From positions 1,823,389 through 1,887,388 of the forward strand of contig CACRXP010000014.1 in assembly GCA_902702965.1 (NCBI GenBank): a DNA stretch of 64,000 nucleotides, given 5' to 3'. The translations under genes and the position numbers were made by a program. The notes beneath the pieces are model-generated. The model ran no database searches and was not told where the DNA came from. It was given only the letters and a program-made list of their open reading frames with translations. Source of the stretch: Spirometra erinaceieuropaei. Lineage: Eukaryota; Platyhelminthes; Cestoda; Diphyllobothriidea; Diphyllobothriidae. Shown here one piece after another: positions 1 through 10,559 of the stretch. Position 1 is the first letter of the stretch; every line of letters starts with the position of its first letter.

Positions 1-774
1 GACATGCATGTTCCGTAACCTGATCAGTGAACGTCCTCCCACCACAGCTTTCACCATCTACGTCAATACGGAACAAAGATGGGTGAAACGCGATGAGTAG
101 GCCACGCCTCCGCTGAAACAAGATCTTCATTCTCTGTAGACCATGATTTGCGTGTGGTGAGATTGGGAAGACGTAATCCATTACGAAATGCTAGACAGTG
201 TAGAGAAATCTCTGCGCAGCCTAGCTACGTGGCACTGCGAACAGATAGTGCAGCGCGAGAGCACCCTACCTCCCACGACTCAACTCATCAAAATGGCCAC
301 CCAAGAGATCGACAGAAAAGTTTGCCCGACCCCACCCAGACTGTTAGACTTCGTCTTTTTCGGTCGCTTTTTAAACCAACTGGGTGGTGTTACATCCGAT
401 GACGGCCAAGAACTCTAAAACGAGCTCGGCAACTACTTCTGACACCTGACAAAGTGCAGTAGCTCAGACAACCTGGGTGATGAGCGGGAAAAACTTGAAG
501 CAATATGTTTCCGGAATGAATTTAAAGCAAGCAAGGACAGCAGAATTTACTGGTACCTGAAAATTTCGCGACGGCTTCTCAACTGCCTCCTGTTGTTGCA
601 TAAAACAAATAACAAGTGAGAAAGGTACAGAGGTTTGAACTTTCACAGAGAAAATCAACGAAAAATAGCAAGGTCGTCGTCTATTGCACGTAGGCTAATC
701 AATAAAATGGTAACTTGAAAACGGGGAAGTTAACATGCCGAGGAATGTCGCAAATAAAAAGGGCTCAGATATAC
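1..774. other. Unassigned non-coding DNA at the window start
   Basis: I recognise no gene or repeat family here. Two overlapping short open frames at about 148-418 (76-84 codons) have no recognisable motif and read like chance frames. The stretch lies just beyond the 3' end of the Penelope fragment that follows on the minus strand. Confidence 0.5.
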
Positions 775-1084
775 CGAGGCAAGCTGAGGTTGACCACGTG
801 ATCTAAATGTTTACATAGGTCGGGTTTCTCCCGCCGTATGTAGGCTGCCTCCAGGTAGCGCAGTAACCGAGTTGTTCGTGCTCGAACTAATACTGGAAAA
901 GATGTTTTGGAGTTGACTGAATGACCGCTATCAAGGAGGTGTTTTGTAATAGAAGACCGTGGAATCTTATTCTCCCGCTTTAAAAGCCATTTAGGCCGGT
1001 GCTCAACTGACCTGACTGCTGGTTACCTTTGCGTTCGCCCAATGCGCTTGCATTCATAAGTGCATGGGAATTTGTAAACACAAT
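775..1084 (-). pseudogene. Penelope-like element, GIY-YIG endonuclease fragment
   Basis: Read on the minus strand from 1084 to 775, one frame gives CVYKFPCTYECKRIGRTQR, which is the C-VY...C...IGRTxR core of the GIY-YIG endonuclease that ends Penelope-like retroelement proteins. It is followed by an in-frame TAA, then by SSITKHLLDSGH, LLRYLEAAYIRR and a terminal LDHVVNLSLP block. That block matches the end of the plus-strand fragment at 44.8 kb, so the two are one family. Known role of the family: the GIY-YIG domain nicks target DNA for reverse transcription. The stop codon and the missing reverse transcriptase make this a dead 3' fragment. Family identity is firm; the upstream boundary is uncertain. 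Confidence 0.8.
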
Positions 1085-2384
1085 TTGACGTGGCGTGCAA
1101 TGGCAAGGTATCCTTCGCCCGGGGAACTTGGATAGCCTTAGTAGGACTGCAGCATATGAGTTCAGCTGAGTTGTATGTTCGTTCAATAGCGCATCTCAAT
1201 CGCCGCTTGGTGGTATTTGAGATGTTGTCGCCCTAATGGGACAAAGTCGTAAAGGGTAATGGAGAGCAAATCATTAACTGATAAGTGATTTTTCTATCGG
1301 AAATATCGCCTTCAAAACAAACTCAGAAGTCGCAAAAATCTTATAAAATAATTTAATACTCTCTGTTCGAAAGCATAATTTAAGACTGCGGTCGCTGTTT
1401 CACGGATCTTGCGTGGCAAGGCATTGCGAGTAAATTTACTTCGGTGAGTCTATTTAACAGACGTGTGAAATCGATCACGTTTAAGGCCGCCGCAGTGGTC
1501 AAACACAATCTCTGTCTTGTGGAATGTTGAAGGTATTCACACTTAACTGCCGAGGTAATTATAACGGACTTCGCTATTCGCAACGCATAGTCCTCCACGG
1601 CATCAGTCAGGTCAGTGGCATTGGTTGGGGTGTTAAAAAAGAACAAATATACCATAGGCTTGCATTCTTTACAGCACCGTCCTTTCTGCTTATCTAAATA
1701 TCTATTCCTACGGGTCGGGGCACCGCTGATCTTTCAAAGCGGCTGCTCGCAGATGACGAAATGGCTCATCAATTACTGACGATCGTGCATACAGACCTGG
1801 TAGAAAACCGGTGAAAGAGAGTCCTAAGACTTCGAGCATCTGCATAAATTTAAACTGTCAGGGTGGGGTCCCACATGAGCCTGGCACCCAGGGAGATTGT
1901 AGACCTTCTAAAGCTTGTCGAGAACTGCCATTCAAAATGGCGTCCAAGGCGGAAATGTGCTTCTGTCAAAGCGACTGGTCGGAGTAACTTCCAAGTCAAA
2001 CAACCGCCTAAAGACGTACTCACAAGCGCCAAGAACATGTATCTCAGTTGGTACGAAGCCCTGAGTGCCAGTATTACAGTCAGGGATAAATTAAAGTAGA
2101 CTGCTTGGATGATGGCACTCTCTGCACACTGAGAAGAAGCCGCGAGATTCGTATCCATGGAAATCCGTTGTCGCCATTGCATATCTTTCCCGAGCTAGAC
2201 GGCGATCCAGCCACTTCAAGCCTCAAAAGACGTCCGTCGTCAGGCAAAATGTGTACAGTTCCAGCGATGCAGCCTACTCGCTCCGTGAGCTACGGTAAAT
2301 GAAGTTCGTGATCTAACTCCTTCCGGTATCGCCAAAACGCTCCGTCGGCCGTCGGCGTTCAGCAACCAGCAAACCTAGTCCTGT
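1085..2384. other. Unassigned DNA between two retroelement fragments
   Basis: Short frames occur here, for example 91 codons on the minus strand at 1380-1655 and 78 codons on the plus strand at 1863-2099, opposite a 110-codon minus-strand frame. None has a motif I recognise. The part next to 1085 could be further, unrecognisable Penelope sequence, because the GIY-YIG domain is normally preceded by a reverse transcriptase. No splice-bounded exon was convincing. Confidence 0.45.
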
Positions 2385-3276
2385 CTTCTGACTAGGTATG
2401 CTGATGATGTAGTTGTTGGACACCCTCTCAAGAGTCAGATACGCCTCCAGTCTCTTAAGGATGACCTAAACCATGTCCTAGTATGGTCGAGGGGGAAAGG
2501 ATCTTCTAATGAACAACCGAAAATCGGTTCAGTATATTTTCCGACTGCGGCCCTCTCCTAGTCCTGAATCCTCTCGCATCCTTCCTAACGAGGTATCCTC
2601 TTTCAGATACCTTGGTACTACTTTGCCATCAAATTCTTCATTTGCCCTCTATATTTGGTCCGTATTTACTAGAGTTCGTAAACTTCTTTATTACATTCGT
2701 CGTTTACGTTCCTACCACACACCTCAACGCTTAGTCTATCGATCCATCGATACCTTACTTCTTCCTCTTATCCTATACTGCTCTTCTGTCATTTTTCCTG
2801 TTGGGTTCAAAAAAGATCTTTGAATCTTAAAATGAGTCCGCCGAATGCTCTCATCTGCCGCCGGTGTTTCTTATCTTTTTTTAGTCGACACTATCCTACA
2901 ACGGTATTTCGACACGGTCAGGCAATTTGCTGGTCGGATCATAGATGACGTTGTTCATCCCTTGCACTCTGATCTTATTTCTATGACGTCTCTCCGTCCG
3001 ATGCGCCGCAGCTTCCGAAATATACTTTCGCGCGTCGACTTTTCGAGCTTCTGTATTGCCATTCCTGGCGCGTTATCTTACGTGTGATGAGGCAGAAATA
3101 CAGAAGCTACGACTTGAAATGTCCCCATAATAATCGTTCCTTTTGTGTTAAACGTTTTTGACTCTTAAGTAATCTATTAACTCATTTACTGCCCATTGTG
3201 AATGGAGCCAATTTTTGCTGAAAATTTTGAATTTATGAAGCGAATTCCTCTCTCTCTTTCTCTCTCAGCCGACGCC
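2385..3276 (+). pseudogene. LINE-A, 3' fragment of a non-LTR retrotransposon
   Basis: The fragment opens with the reverse-transcriptase catalytic block LTRYADDVVVGHPLKS (YADD) at about 2388, shifts frame near 2500, and continues as 104 codons at 2509-2823 (RLRPSPSPESS, FRYLGTTL, VRKLLYYIRRLRSYHTP, LILYCSSVIFPV). A further piece lies at 2845-3087. The same protein blocks and the same 3' untranslated end are present on the minus strand at 12.48-13.4 kb. The 3' end carries GAATTCCTC followed by a TC-rich tail at about 3249-3270. It is 5'-truncated, as is usual for LINE insertions, and has at least two frame disruptions. It resembles the CR1/Jockey-type group, but I cannot place the clade. Confidence 0.85.
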
Positions 3277-4400
3277 ACAAGCAATGACCCAACCAACACA
3301 CACTCAATAACAAGTCTGCGACTCTAACGTGCGGTATAGTTGATGGTGCGTTCGACATGACAGCGGAGTATGTAGAGTCCACGTACGCTGTCCTCCTTTA
3401 CCAGCTGCGTCAATATGCCTTCTACCACAGCCGCCACTACCGGACCATCTCGACCTCAACGTCAACTATTGCTTCTACAACGTGAATTTAATGGTCACAA
3501 CTTACCCCGAAGCCGAAGTGTTGCTTCTCTGTCTGTTTATGTCGCCCTACATAGGCCAATGCCTTGCCATCAAATGAAGGTCTCGCACAGACAAGCAAAA
3601 CCTGCTTGCGCTCAATCTGAGTGACAGTTTTCTAGAGCAGAACTCTGCAGTATTTCCTTTTCATCCGTCTCAAGGCCAGAAGCCGTAGTGAATGAACTTC
3701 AGGCAATTTTAAGGAACTTGAGAATGGCTAAACCCCCCGATGAATCACTGTATGAGAAGGAATTTTACGCATTGTAGGAGAAATTGCCATCCCTTTAATA
3801 ATGCCATAAAGAAAACTCACTTCAGCGTTAATTTGCAGAGGTCACGACCTGTATAACTTCTAAAAGATCAACCGCGATGTTATAATTTTTACTGATACTT
3901 ACTCTGCACAAACTTACTTCTAAATGGACTGGTGTTACTTAAAATAAGTCAACCAGCTTATGTCCACCGGTGTGCATACCTAATGTGATTGCACCCCTCA
4001 TTTACTGACTTCGAGTCGGTGTATATATGATTACTCTTGCTTTAAACAGAAGAACATAAACGCAACTCTACCGATGTCCTTAATATTTAATCCTAAGGAG
4101 ATTATGTAAGTGTTGGTTTGTCGTGCAAACTCTCTAGGGACTAAGCAGATGGATGGTTACACCAGTCTGGTAGCAGCACTTCATTTTCGCTCAGAGTGAT
4201 ATTAGACATTAAGGCTAGAATACTTAAAGAACACATTTCTGAGGACTAATTATACTTTTTAATCCTCCAAGTCCCTTCTTGAGAAAATTGGTTGTTGTTC
4301 TGACCGTAGTGAGCTATGAGGAAAGATGATGGTCAGCACAAATATTCAGAAACACCATTCTTAATAGGTCGGAACCTGTCGTTCCATGATGTAAATCCCA
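3277..4400. other. Unassigned AT-rich DNA
   Basis: No recognisable gene. A 69-codon plus-strand frame at 3415-3624 has no motif and low-complexity Ser/Thr/Arg content. I see no clear terminal repeats. Confidence 0.45.
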
Positions 4401-4739
4401 TTATTTCCTATCGAATCTGGGATCAAATGTTTGTTCGGTTAATCCTTTAAAAGCGGGTGATAGGAAACTATTTGTTGTTCCTTTTTCGAGCGCGCTTACT
4501 AACTGAACCTCATCGAAACGAATATTGTTCAAATAGTATCCTTGCAAGTAAAGCCCTGTCGCCTTGTGTATTTCATGCTTATTTTTAGAAACGCAGCAAA
4601 CAGCATACTTGAAATAACTGTTTATAGAATGAGCGTTTTCCACAGGGAAGTTTTCGGACACGAACTTTGCATCGCAGGCTTTTTTAAATTTATGAAATGT
4701 CACTAATTGTTTAGGTAAGATGTGGTTATGTTGCGCCAA
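4401..4739 (-). CDS. Hypothetical open frame of 112 codons
   Basis: A minus-strand frame of 112 codons with a fairly protein-like composition: a Lys/Phe/Asn-rich first half, then GLYLQGYYLNNIRFDEVQLV and a C-terminal DPRFDRK. I do not recognise the family. Its start overlaps the edge of a telomere-like small repeat at 4712, so the ATG may belong to inserted DNA and the frame could be a fragment of an older coding sequence or of an unknown transposon. No ribosome-binding or promoter signal can be judged in a eukaryote. It may be chance; confidence that it is coding is low. Confidence 0.2.
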   Translation of the reverse strand: MAQHNHILPKQLVTFHKFKKACDAKFVSENFPVENAHSINSYFKYAVCCVSKNKHEIHKATGLYLQGYYLNNIRFDEVQLVSALEKGTTNSFLSPAFKGLTEQTFDPRFDRK

Positions 4740-4975
4740 ATGATGGACACATTATTGTTGGGGTTAGGGTTAGGTGTTAAGGCAAATATTTCTCAACCAT
4801 TCAAAGTACAACCACGCATTCCAACTACCTCCTATTTTGCATACAGTTACTTGACCTCGTCGCCTGTGCGTTCCCGGCCCACCTGCAAAAACCCCCTGTT
4901 ATCACCGTTTCTCTGTAACAGGTGGCTGGGGTTAGTTTACCTCACGTGGGGATACATAACCATTTCTGATCATTT
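4712..4975 (+). mobile_element. Small non-autonomous element T with TTAGGG-like core
   Basis: Begins GGTAAGATGTGGTT, carries GGGGTTAGGGTTAGG at about 4759, and ends near GTGGGGATACATAACC. The whole unit aligns, in inverted orientation and with roughly three quarters identity by eye, to 7063-7363. Shared blocks are TTTCTCAACC, CAAAGTACAACC, CGCATTCC, ACTTGACCTC and TGGCTGGGGTT. The match runs well past the telomere-like core, so this is a dispersed repeat and not a telomere remnant. Confidence 0.65.
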
Positions 4976-5640
4976 TTTACCTTTCCCTCGGAGCCTTTAA
5001 CATCAGTCAGTCGATATTGTCTACGGGAGCGTTTGAAGATCATAGATTATTCATTTAAGTAATTTTGAAATCACAAACGCCTGCTCCGTCTGCCCCGGGC
5101 CTAAGTCATTCAGTTTGGCTCTTCACATGTCTTGCTGAAATAAAAGTTTAACCTCGCATGACCGCAGGTGGAAGAAAAATTTGAATTGCAGAATTAGGTC
5201 ACAACCTCCGCAATGTTTGAGCTGTTGTTTTTGAGGCTTATTTAAATGCGGTTGGCACAGAGTGCGTCACAGGATAATGACTTGACCTGAGTCACTTTGC
5301 AGAAGAACGCACATGCTGTGGCAGGAAGTGTATTTGGTCAAGTGAACCAAACGCGGGGTTCAGACTGGATCGTGCCACACTATTATCGGGCTGGGTTGAG
5401 TCCACGAGAAGCCATAACTACTGTCATAAATGCGCATGTGCAGCAGACCTTAGACGCGTAGGCCATCACGCTGCACCAGTCACTGCGCTCGATCCCACCA
5501 CCCGTTGACTGACAGACTCGGACTGTCGACGGGTGCATCGGAGGGGGGGGGAGGGCAGAATGAAACCGACACCGGGGTACCCATCCGCACGCCAAGTGAA
5601 CGCATTCCTCACTAATAATAACGTGTTTGAATCTATCACG
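4976..5640. other. Unassigned DNA with a G-run
   Basis: Nothing recognisable except a G-rich run at about 5541-5554. Short frames on either strand have no motif. Confidence 0.4.
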
Positions 5641-5739
5641 CTATGCTATGAAATGTGGTTTGGTGGAAGGTCGCCAACTGACAAGAGGACACGGTCCCTA
5701 GCCGGACAGAGGGCCAGGGTGTAATGACTTCATGTCGAT

Positions 5740-6115
5740 GTGGGCTGTATGGCCCTCTCACGCATGCGAGACCCCAGTCCTTTCTTGAAGAAGCCCGGGG
5801 GAATATTGCGGGGATGAGGTTGTGTGTGGCACGCGTAGACGGGTTGTCCAGCTCTGTCGGACATCGCGACCAAACTGGCCTCTGTTCGTCCTGATTCTGC
5901 TTTGCCACCTGACCCAGGTGGGTAGAGAGGTTGGCAGATCCTGTGCAAGTCTGCTGTCACTATAAACTAACTCTGTACATCGTCGGTGATGCGCCTGTCA
6001 GTTTGTGGGACACATGGCGAACGTCAGCGTCGACCCGGCACAAGACTGGCCACAGTGGGAGTTCAAAAGGGGCTTTGTCAAAGACAGCACTGACGTAAAC
6101 CGATACTGTACCGTC
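5740..6115 (+). repeat. Dispersed repeat R, plus-strand copy
   Basis: Contains the blocks that define repeat R in this window: CACGCGTAGACGGG, GCAGATCCTGTGCAAGTCTG, ATAAACTAACTC and GGGACACATGGCGA. Related copies occur near 7.44-7.65, 24.69, 26.87, 32.81, 46.86, 58.66, 59.69 and 59.9 kb. No coding capacity is visible. The family is unknown to me. Confidence 0.65.
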
Positions 6116-6144
6116 TGTGAGCGCCCTTACCATTGTATATTCCC

Positions 6145-6455
6145 GATCAAAACCGACAGAGCAACGGACTCGTGACCCAGTGGTTAGAGGCGTGCACTTC
6201 TAACTAACAGGTCGCGAGTTCGAGCCTCGGATGTTGCACACTTAGGGGGGATTGGATATGACTGGCTAGCGACGGCTAATAAGCCAGAAATGGCCATTCC
6301 AGTCTCCCTTATCTTTGTCGGTAATAACACACCGCCTATATCATGCGCCGCTGTGCGGGTGTTGGTTGGGCTCGAGAGAAAGTCCATAAGGCGCAACGGA
6401 ACGAGTGAGGTCTGTAAGAACGATCGGTGAGCGCCCCTTACTATCGTGACAGAGC
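6145..6455 (+). mobile_element. tRNA-derived SINE S2, copy 1
   Basis: The head at about 6166-6231 resembles a tRNA gene with RNA polymerase III promoter boxes: GTGACCCAGTGGTTAGAGGC as an A box and CGCGAGTTCGAGCCTCGG as a B box. The body (GGCCATTCCAGTCTCCCTTA, CGCCGCTGTGCGGGTG) and the tail (AAGAACGATCGGTGAGCGCC) match 46285-46600 closely. A tRNA-like head with an unrelated body in two dispersed copies is the usual structure of a SINE. It is presumably mobilised by a LINE. It is not a functional tRNA, because the anticodon arm and acceptor are poor. Confidence 0.8.
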
Positions 6456-7062
6456 TCATAGCAGGACTGAATAAACAAGCGACAGATAGGTCGATATAGT
6501 TCTAAATGTCAGCTGCACAGACGTTTATAAATAGCTTATACCTTTACAGATTGCAGTGCAATTTGAGGACAGGTAGCGGGGTAAGAAACGTACATTGGGC
6601 AATAAAGGTTAGTTAAGAGGCTGCGGAGGACTCCGTTAGGGAAGAATCACGCGTAATTCTTTCACATAGTAGTAGAATGTTAAGGGGACATTGAGTCTTC
6701 ATTATTCCTTATAATAAAATCACAAGGATGGTTTAATGGAATGGCGTTCAGGTATTTATCACACGTGCCGCACAATACATGGACATCTCATTTTGTCGTG
6801 AATTTTCGATTAACCAAAAGTAAGGAGTCTCCTAAGGCTGCGTGAAGATTAGGTGCTCATGGCTGCTGACAGGAAAGTGTACATTAATTCACAGAACAAC
6901 AGAGGAGCTAAAACACAAAGCATGCACAATTGCATGGAAAGATCCTGGCAAGTAGGAAGCCGGTGTATATACTCCTACAAAGACGATAAGTTGGAAACTA
7001 ACGATGTTCAATTGAATCAGGACTCAAGAGGGACGCTAAAAGTAGATTGAGTCGGATGTAGA
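6456..7062. other. Unassigned AT-rich DNA
   Basis: No recognisable gene or repeat. A 65-codon plus-strand frame at 6853-7050 has no motif. Confidence 0.4.
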
Positions 7063-7363
7063 TATGTAATCCCACCTGAAGTAGACAAACCCCAGTCACC
7101 TCTGGTACGGGGCCGGTGGTAATTGGGGCTTTTACAAGTGGGGTCGGGAAACGTACAGGCGAGGAGGTCAAGTAATTCTATGCAAAAGAAAGACTATTGG
7201 GAATGCGCGGTTGTACTTTGAGTGGTTGAGAAATAGTTGCTCTAGCTCCTAACCCTAGACCTTACCTCTAAGCATAACCCCTAACCATAACCCCAACCCT
7301 AGTCCTTAACGCCAACCATAACAGTATTGTGTCCATCAGGTGGGCTACCGAACCACATCTTAC
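7063..7363 (-). mobile_element. Small non-autonomous element T with TTAGGG-like core, inverted copy
   Basis: Inverted relative of the unit at 4712. It contains degenerate CCCTAA-type repeats at about 7250-7310, ends with CTACCGAACCACATCTTACC, and starts with a CCCACCTGAAGTAGACAAACCC block that is also used by other T elements in the window. No open reading frame of note. Confidence 0.65.
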
Positions 7364-7439
7364 CGTAGATTTTTTTTAATAGAGCGCGCGTTTTTCAAGA
7401 AAGCCGCAAACTGCGATTCAATAGCCATGCGGGGAGCCC

Positions 7440-7660
7440 ACTAGCGAACACGGTTAACGTCACTATCGGTCGAATGACGACAGTTCGACCGTCGCGGCCG
7501 ATGATGTCCTCCGTGAGCCCCATAGCAGGTTGAGAGCAAGCCCGGTGACTTACGCGCAATTACTTTTGCAGTGATGGCAGACTTGCGCCTTATCTACCGC
7601 ACTCTCCCCTCCTTCCCGCCGGGAGCTGGTGTCAAGAAAGAGTCGAGAAGATCGGAAATG
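7440..7660 (-). repeat. Dispersed repeat R, minus-strand copy
   Basis: On the minus strand it reads GTGCGGTAGATAAGGCGCAA, then GCGTAAGTCACCGGGC and GGACATCATCGGCC, the same order of blocks as other R copies. The divergence is high. No coding capacity. Confidence 0.55.
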
Positions 7661-8686
7661 AGAGAATCATGTAGGTTGCGGGCACGGCGAAAACTCGCAC
7701 CTGGGCGTGCCACCGCAACCCCTGATCTTCACCACGTTTTACACAAGAAAAGGAAAGAGAGACGGGTTGGATCCTAACGTGGGCCTGCACCTGGGCATGC
7801 CGTTTCACTCCATAATAATGGCATTTGTTAAGGGTGCGCATTCTCGATAACACCGGGCGGACCCCGATCAAGCTCCCGTGCCGATTCAGCACACCTACCG
7901 GGTTATCCGTTTTAAGGGCAAACACACGATCATATTTCTGGAAAGTGGCTAAGCTCGAGAACCTAAGTTCTACCCCTCCCCCCCCCCCAGTCAGCAAATC
8001 CGGAAATGTGTTAAGTGGCCGATATTTGGAAAGCGCGACATAATATGCGCTAGGAGCGCTATCGGAAGATATAACGAGGGTATGGCTCAAAAATGTACTG
8101 AAGAAGAACGTTTCAAGTTCTAAACCAGATCAAGCAGTCTAAGCAAGTTTTCCCAACACAAGCCCGTCTTCAACAATGGAGACTGACTACACTCATGATG
8201 GTGTCCGTGGCACTGCTTTTCTCTTCCTTCTCCTCCTTTTATGCTTCTTCTACATCGTTTTCTTCTCCTCCCCCTCCCTCTCCACCATCCCAACCTTCTA
8301 CTACCTCCTTCTCCTTCTCACCTTCTTCTCCTAACGCTGCAGTGTGCTTTCTTGACCCTGCAGTATAAGTACAGATTGATGCCTAGCAAAGGAGATTACG
8401 AAGGACATGAACCCGACGGTCATGACCTGGTGCATTAGAACATGTACGAAACCGATCGTCGTAAGTACACCACCTGACGTTGGTGGCTTTGCATAAGGCA
8501 TGCTTTTATACAGAAGTACGGTGAAGTCTAGAATTTTGGAAATGTGGTGTGGAAAGGACAAATGCGAAAAGGCCATTCTTCCACATTAATCACGAGGGGC
8601 TTTTAAAAATTAGTAAAGTAGTCCATCAGATCTCTGATTCTTCGAGAAATTATTGTCAACAAACAAGTACAGAGTCCACTTTTGGG
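7661..8686. other. Unassigned DNA with a polypyrimidine tract
   Basis: A C-run lies at about 7977-7989 and a CT-rich tract at about 8213-8334. Frames of up to 152 codons on the minus strand (7632-8090) cross repeat R and the C-run and have no motif, so I do not call them genes. Confidence 0.45.
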
Positions 8687-8726
8687 ATAAATCGCAGTTG
8701 GTAGCCAGCAGCCAACTGCGTCTTAT

Positions 8727-8968
8727 CTCGGCCCTGACTGACGCTCTTGATGCTTACGAGGTGAGTCGGCGTGACATCGAATTGCAAGGTGAACAGTCCT
8801 CGTTTGGGGCTATTCTTCAGCCAGAGTCATTGTCGATGTGTCGGCTCATGCAGGGAGTCAGCACGCTAGCCAGTGGTCCCTTTGACTTTCAACATATTTT
8901 ACCAAATCCAGCTACTTGTTTCTATGTTGAAGTTCTAGGCAAAAACTACTATCCATCTAATATTAATT
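8727..8968 (+). other. Possible coding remnant between inverted-repeat elements
   Basis: A plus-strand open stretch reads LISALTDALDAYEVSRRDIE and onward to about GKNYYPSNINF. It is enclosed by a short hairpin repeat on the left (GCAGTTGGTAGCCAG at about 8695) and by the T element on the right. The composition is protein-like, but I recognise no family. It could be an old exon or transposon remnant, or chance. Confidence 0.2.
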
Positions 8969-8972
8969 TTTC

Positions 8973-9392
8973 GGCTAGATCGCAGTTGCTAGCCAGGCTC
9001 CATATTACAGGTCGCTGGGCGTTTGCTTACTGGAGTTTTTTGTGGGGAAACATAATCACATTTGACCCATTTGGCTTCCGTTTTACGTTTGAGGTTAGGA
9101 TTAGGGTATTGGTTAATGGTTTCCGATTTTCGGGTTATCCTTTTAGGCTTAGGTTTTCGGGTTTCGCTTAGGGTTTGAGCGTACGATTAGGTCTCAGTAT
9201 TACGGATATGTTTTTCAATTACGGATATGTCTAAGGGCTACGGTTTAGATTTCGATTAGGGTTAGGGTTGCCGTTAGGATTAACGGTCAACGTTTAAGGT
9301 TGATGTGATTACAGAGCCCCACAAAATAGCCTCAGTAGACAAACCCGCCGCCACCTGTAATACGGGTCCTGGCTACCAACTGCGATTTAGCC
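8973..9392. mobile_element. MITE-like element T with ~85-bp terminal inverted repeats and TTAGGG-like core
   Basis: The left end GGCTAGATCGCAGTTGCTAG is mirrored on the right by CTACCAACTGCGATTTAGCC. The inverted similarity continues inward for about 85 bases on each side, through CATATTACAGG / CCTGTAATACG and GTGGGGAAAC / GAGCCCCAC. Between the arms lies a degenerate TTAGGG array at about 9090-9290. The arms mark it as a non-autonomous DNA element with telomere-like filler. No transposase frame is present. Confidence 0.75.
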
Positions 9393-9749
9393 ATCTTTTG
9401 AGTAAGTGATAAATAGTTCGGCAGTCTTATTACAACCGAAAAAGCAATATAAGATTCGAAATTGTCTTCAGACCACCGAGCTAATAAGCGCAGTTTTCGA
9501 GGGTCTTTTTCCATAAACAAAGTCTTATCAAACAGTTTGGACGAGAAAACTGTTTCCACAAGAAAAAAGCATTCAGCGTGGCTACCGATTTTTGTTATCA
9601 CAAGTTTTTTGAACGTCCGCTTTACTCAAATATTTATGTGGAATAGTTTCTTGTCTCCAGTCATTAATGCCAAAAGGGGAGTTTTCACCCAAAAGAACTG
9701 CGCATATGCTCTGCGAGACTTCTGCCGATCTCCAGGGCATGATCGACCA
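9393..9749. other. Unassigned DNA
   Basis: Overlapping frames of about 90-100 codons exist on both strands, but none has a recognisable motif. No repeat match noticed. Confidence 0.4.
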
Positions 9750-10105
9750 TGATTGCACTTCAGAGATTTTTTCGCAGATTTTAAATGATCCATATTGACC
9801 CAACTGTGAAAAACTCGGCGCCTCGGTGGTATTCGAACCCACGCAGTAAGTGGAAGACTTTAGTACAGCCAACGCTCTAACCACTTGAGGTACGAGGCCC
9901 CGCCGGACGACGCGAGTTTAATCACATTTGGGTCAAGTTACCCGCCCAAACTTCTGCCAAGTCTGGAATCCACCAAATCTGCTGCAGTAAGTTGACTGCC
10001 CAAGCAGGATTTCCTAAGCAATTCACCTAGAATCCACGAGATGACTACTAGGCTCACGTACTTCATAGATATTTTAGCAGATTTGTGATTGCACTGATCT
10101 AGGCG
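9750..10105 (-). mobile_element. tRNA-derived SINE S1, minus-strand copy
   Basis: The tRNA-like head lies at about 9819-9903 on the minus strand. It has CTCGTACCTCAAGTGGTTAG as a diverged A box and GGGTTCGAATACC as a B box, and a nearly complementary acceptor-like pair GGGGCCTCG / CGAGGCGCC. The flanking body (GGAAATCCTGCTTGGGCAG, TTTGGTGGATTCCAGAC, GGGCGGGTAAC) matches the plus-strand copy at 58.9-59.17 kb. It ends at TTTTTCACAGTTGGGTCAAT, one arm of the inverted ends seen complete in the other copy. Confidence 0.8.
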
Positions 10106-10559
10106 AAGTGATCCTGACCGTGGAGGAGAAAATAGATCTAGTAAATCGAAGAAGACATCTGCGGATGGCGCTGGAGAAAAAGGGGGGAGAGGTTGGAGAG
10201 CTTAGATCCCGACTCAGTGGGAGTGCCATAAAGGCAACATAAAACCATTGCAGCCTGAAATTCCGTTCTCTGAGGAGGACCGAATTTTCCCGTCGTGAAT
10301 TTCAGCGCACCGTGGGAGCTTCAGGCGCGTCCGACTGTTTGTCGTGAAAAATATGCGCTGGGATCGGCGACCTCACTCTATTTTCCTACATCTGAGCACC
10401 AGTCCGCTGCCCGAGCCGATCAAACAACTCATGCTGAGGTTAGGAGAGGTGGCTGGCAGGACTAAGAATAGACCATCTACGCGTGCCACACCCATGACCT
10501 GGCCTCCCATAAACACAAGCCAGGATTTTACACAGGCGATAGGCCGCTGAAATCTCGTA
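10106..10559. other. Unassigned DNA next to a LINE-B 3' end
   Basis: No motif. Part of it may be the 3' untranslated region of the LINE-B copy on the minus strand, whose exact end I cannot fix. Confidence 0.4.

Noticed and set aside
6166..6231. Functional tRNA gene
   Set aside because: Weak acceptor stem and a repeated SINE body directly attached; a second copy at 46.3 kb has the same structure.
7632..8090. 152-codon minus-strand gene
   Set aside because: It crosses repeat R and a C-run and has no domain; opposite-strand frames of similar length overlap it.
9067..9300. Interstitial telomere or chromosome end
   Set aside because: The TTAGGG-like array is degenerate, short and enclosed by the inverted arms of a small element; similar cores recur elsewhere in the window.
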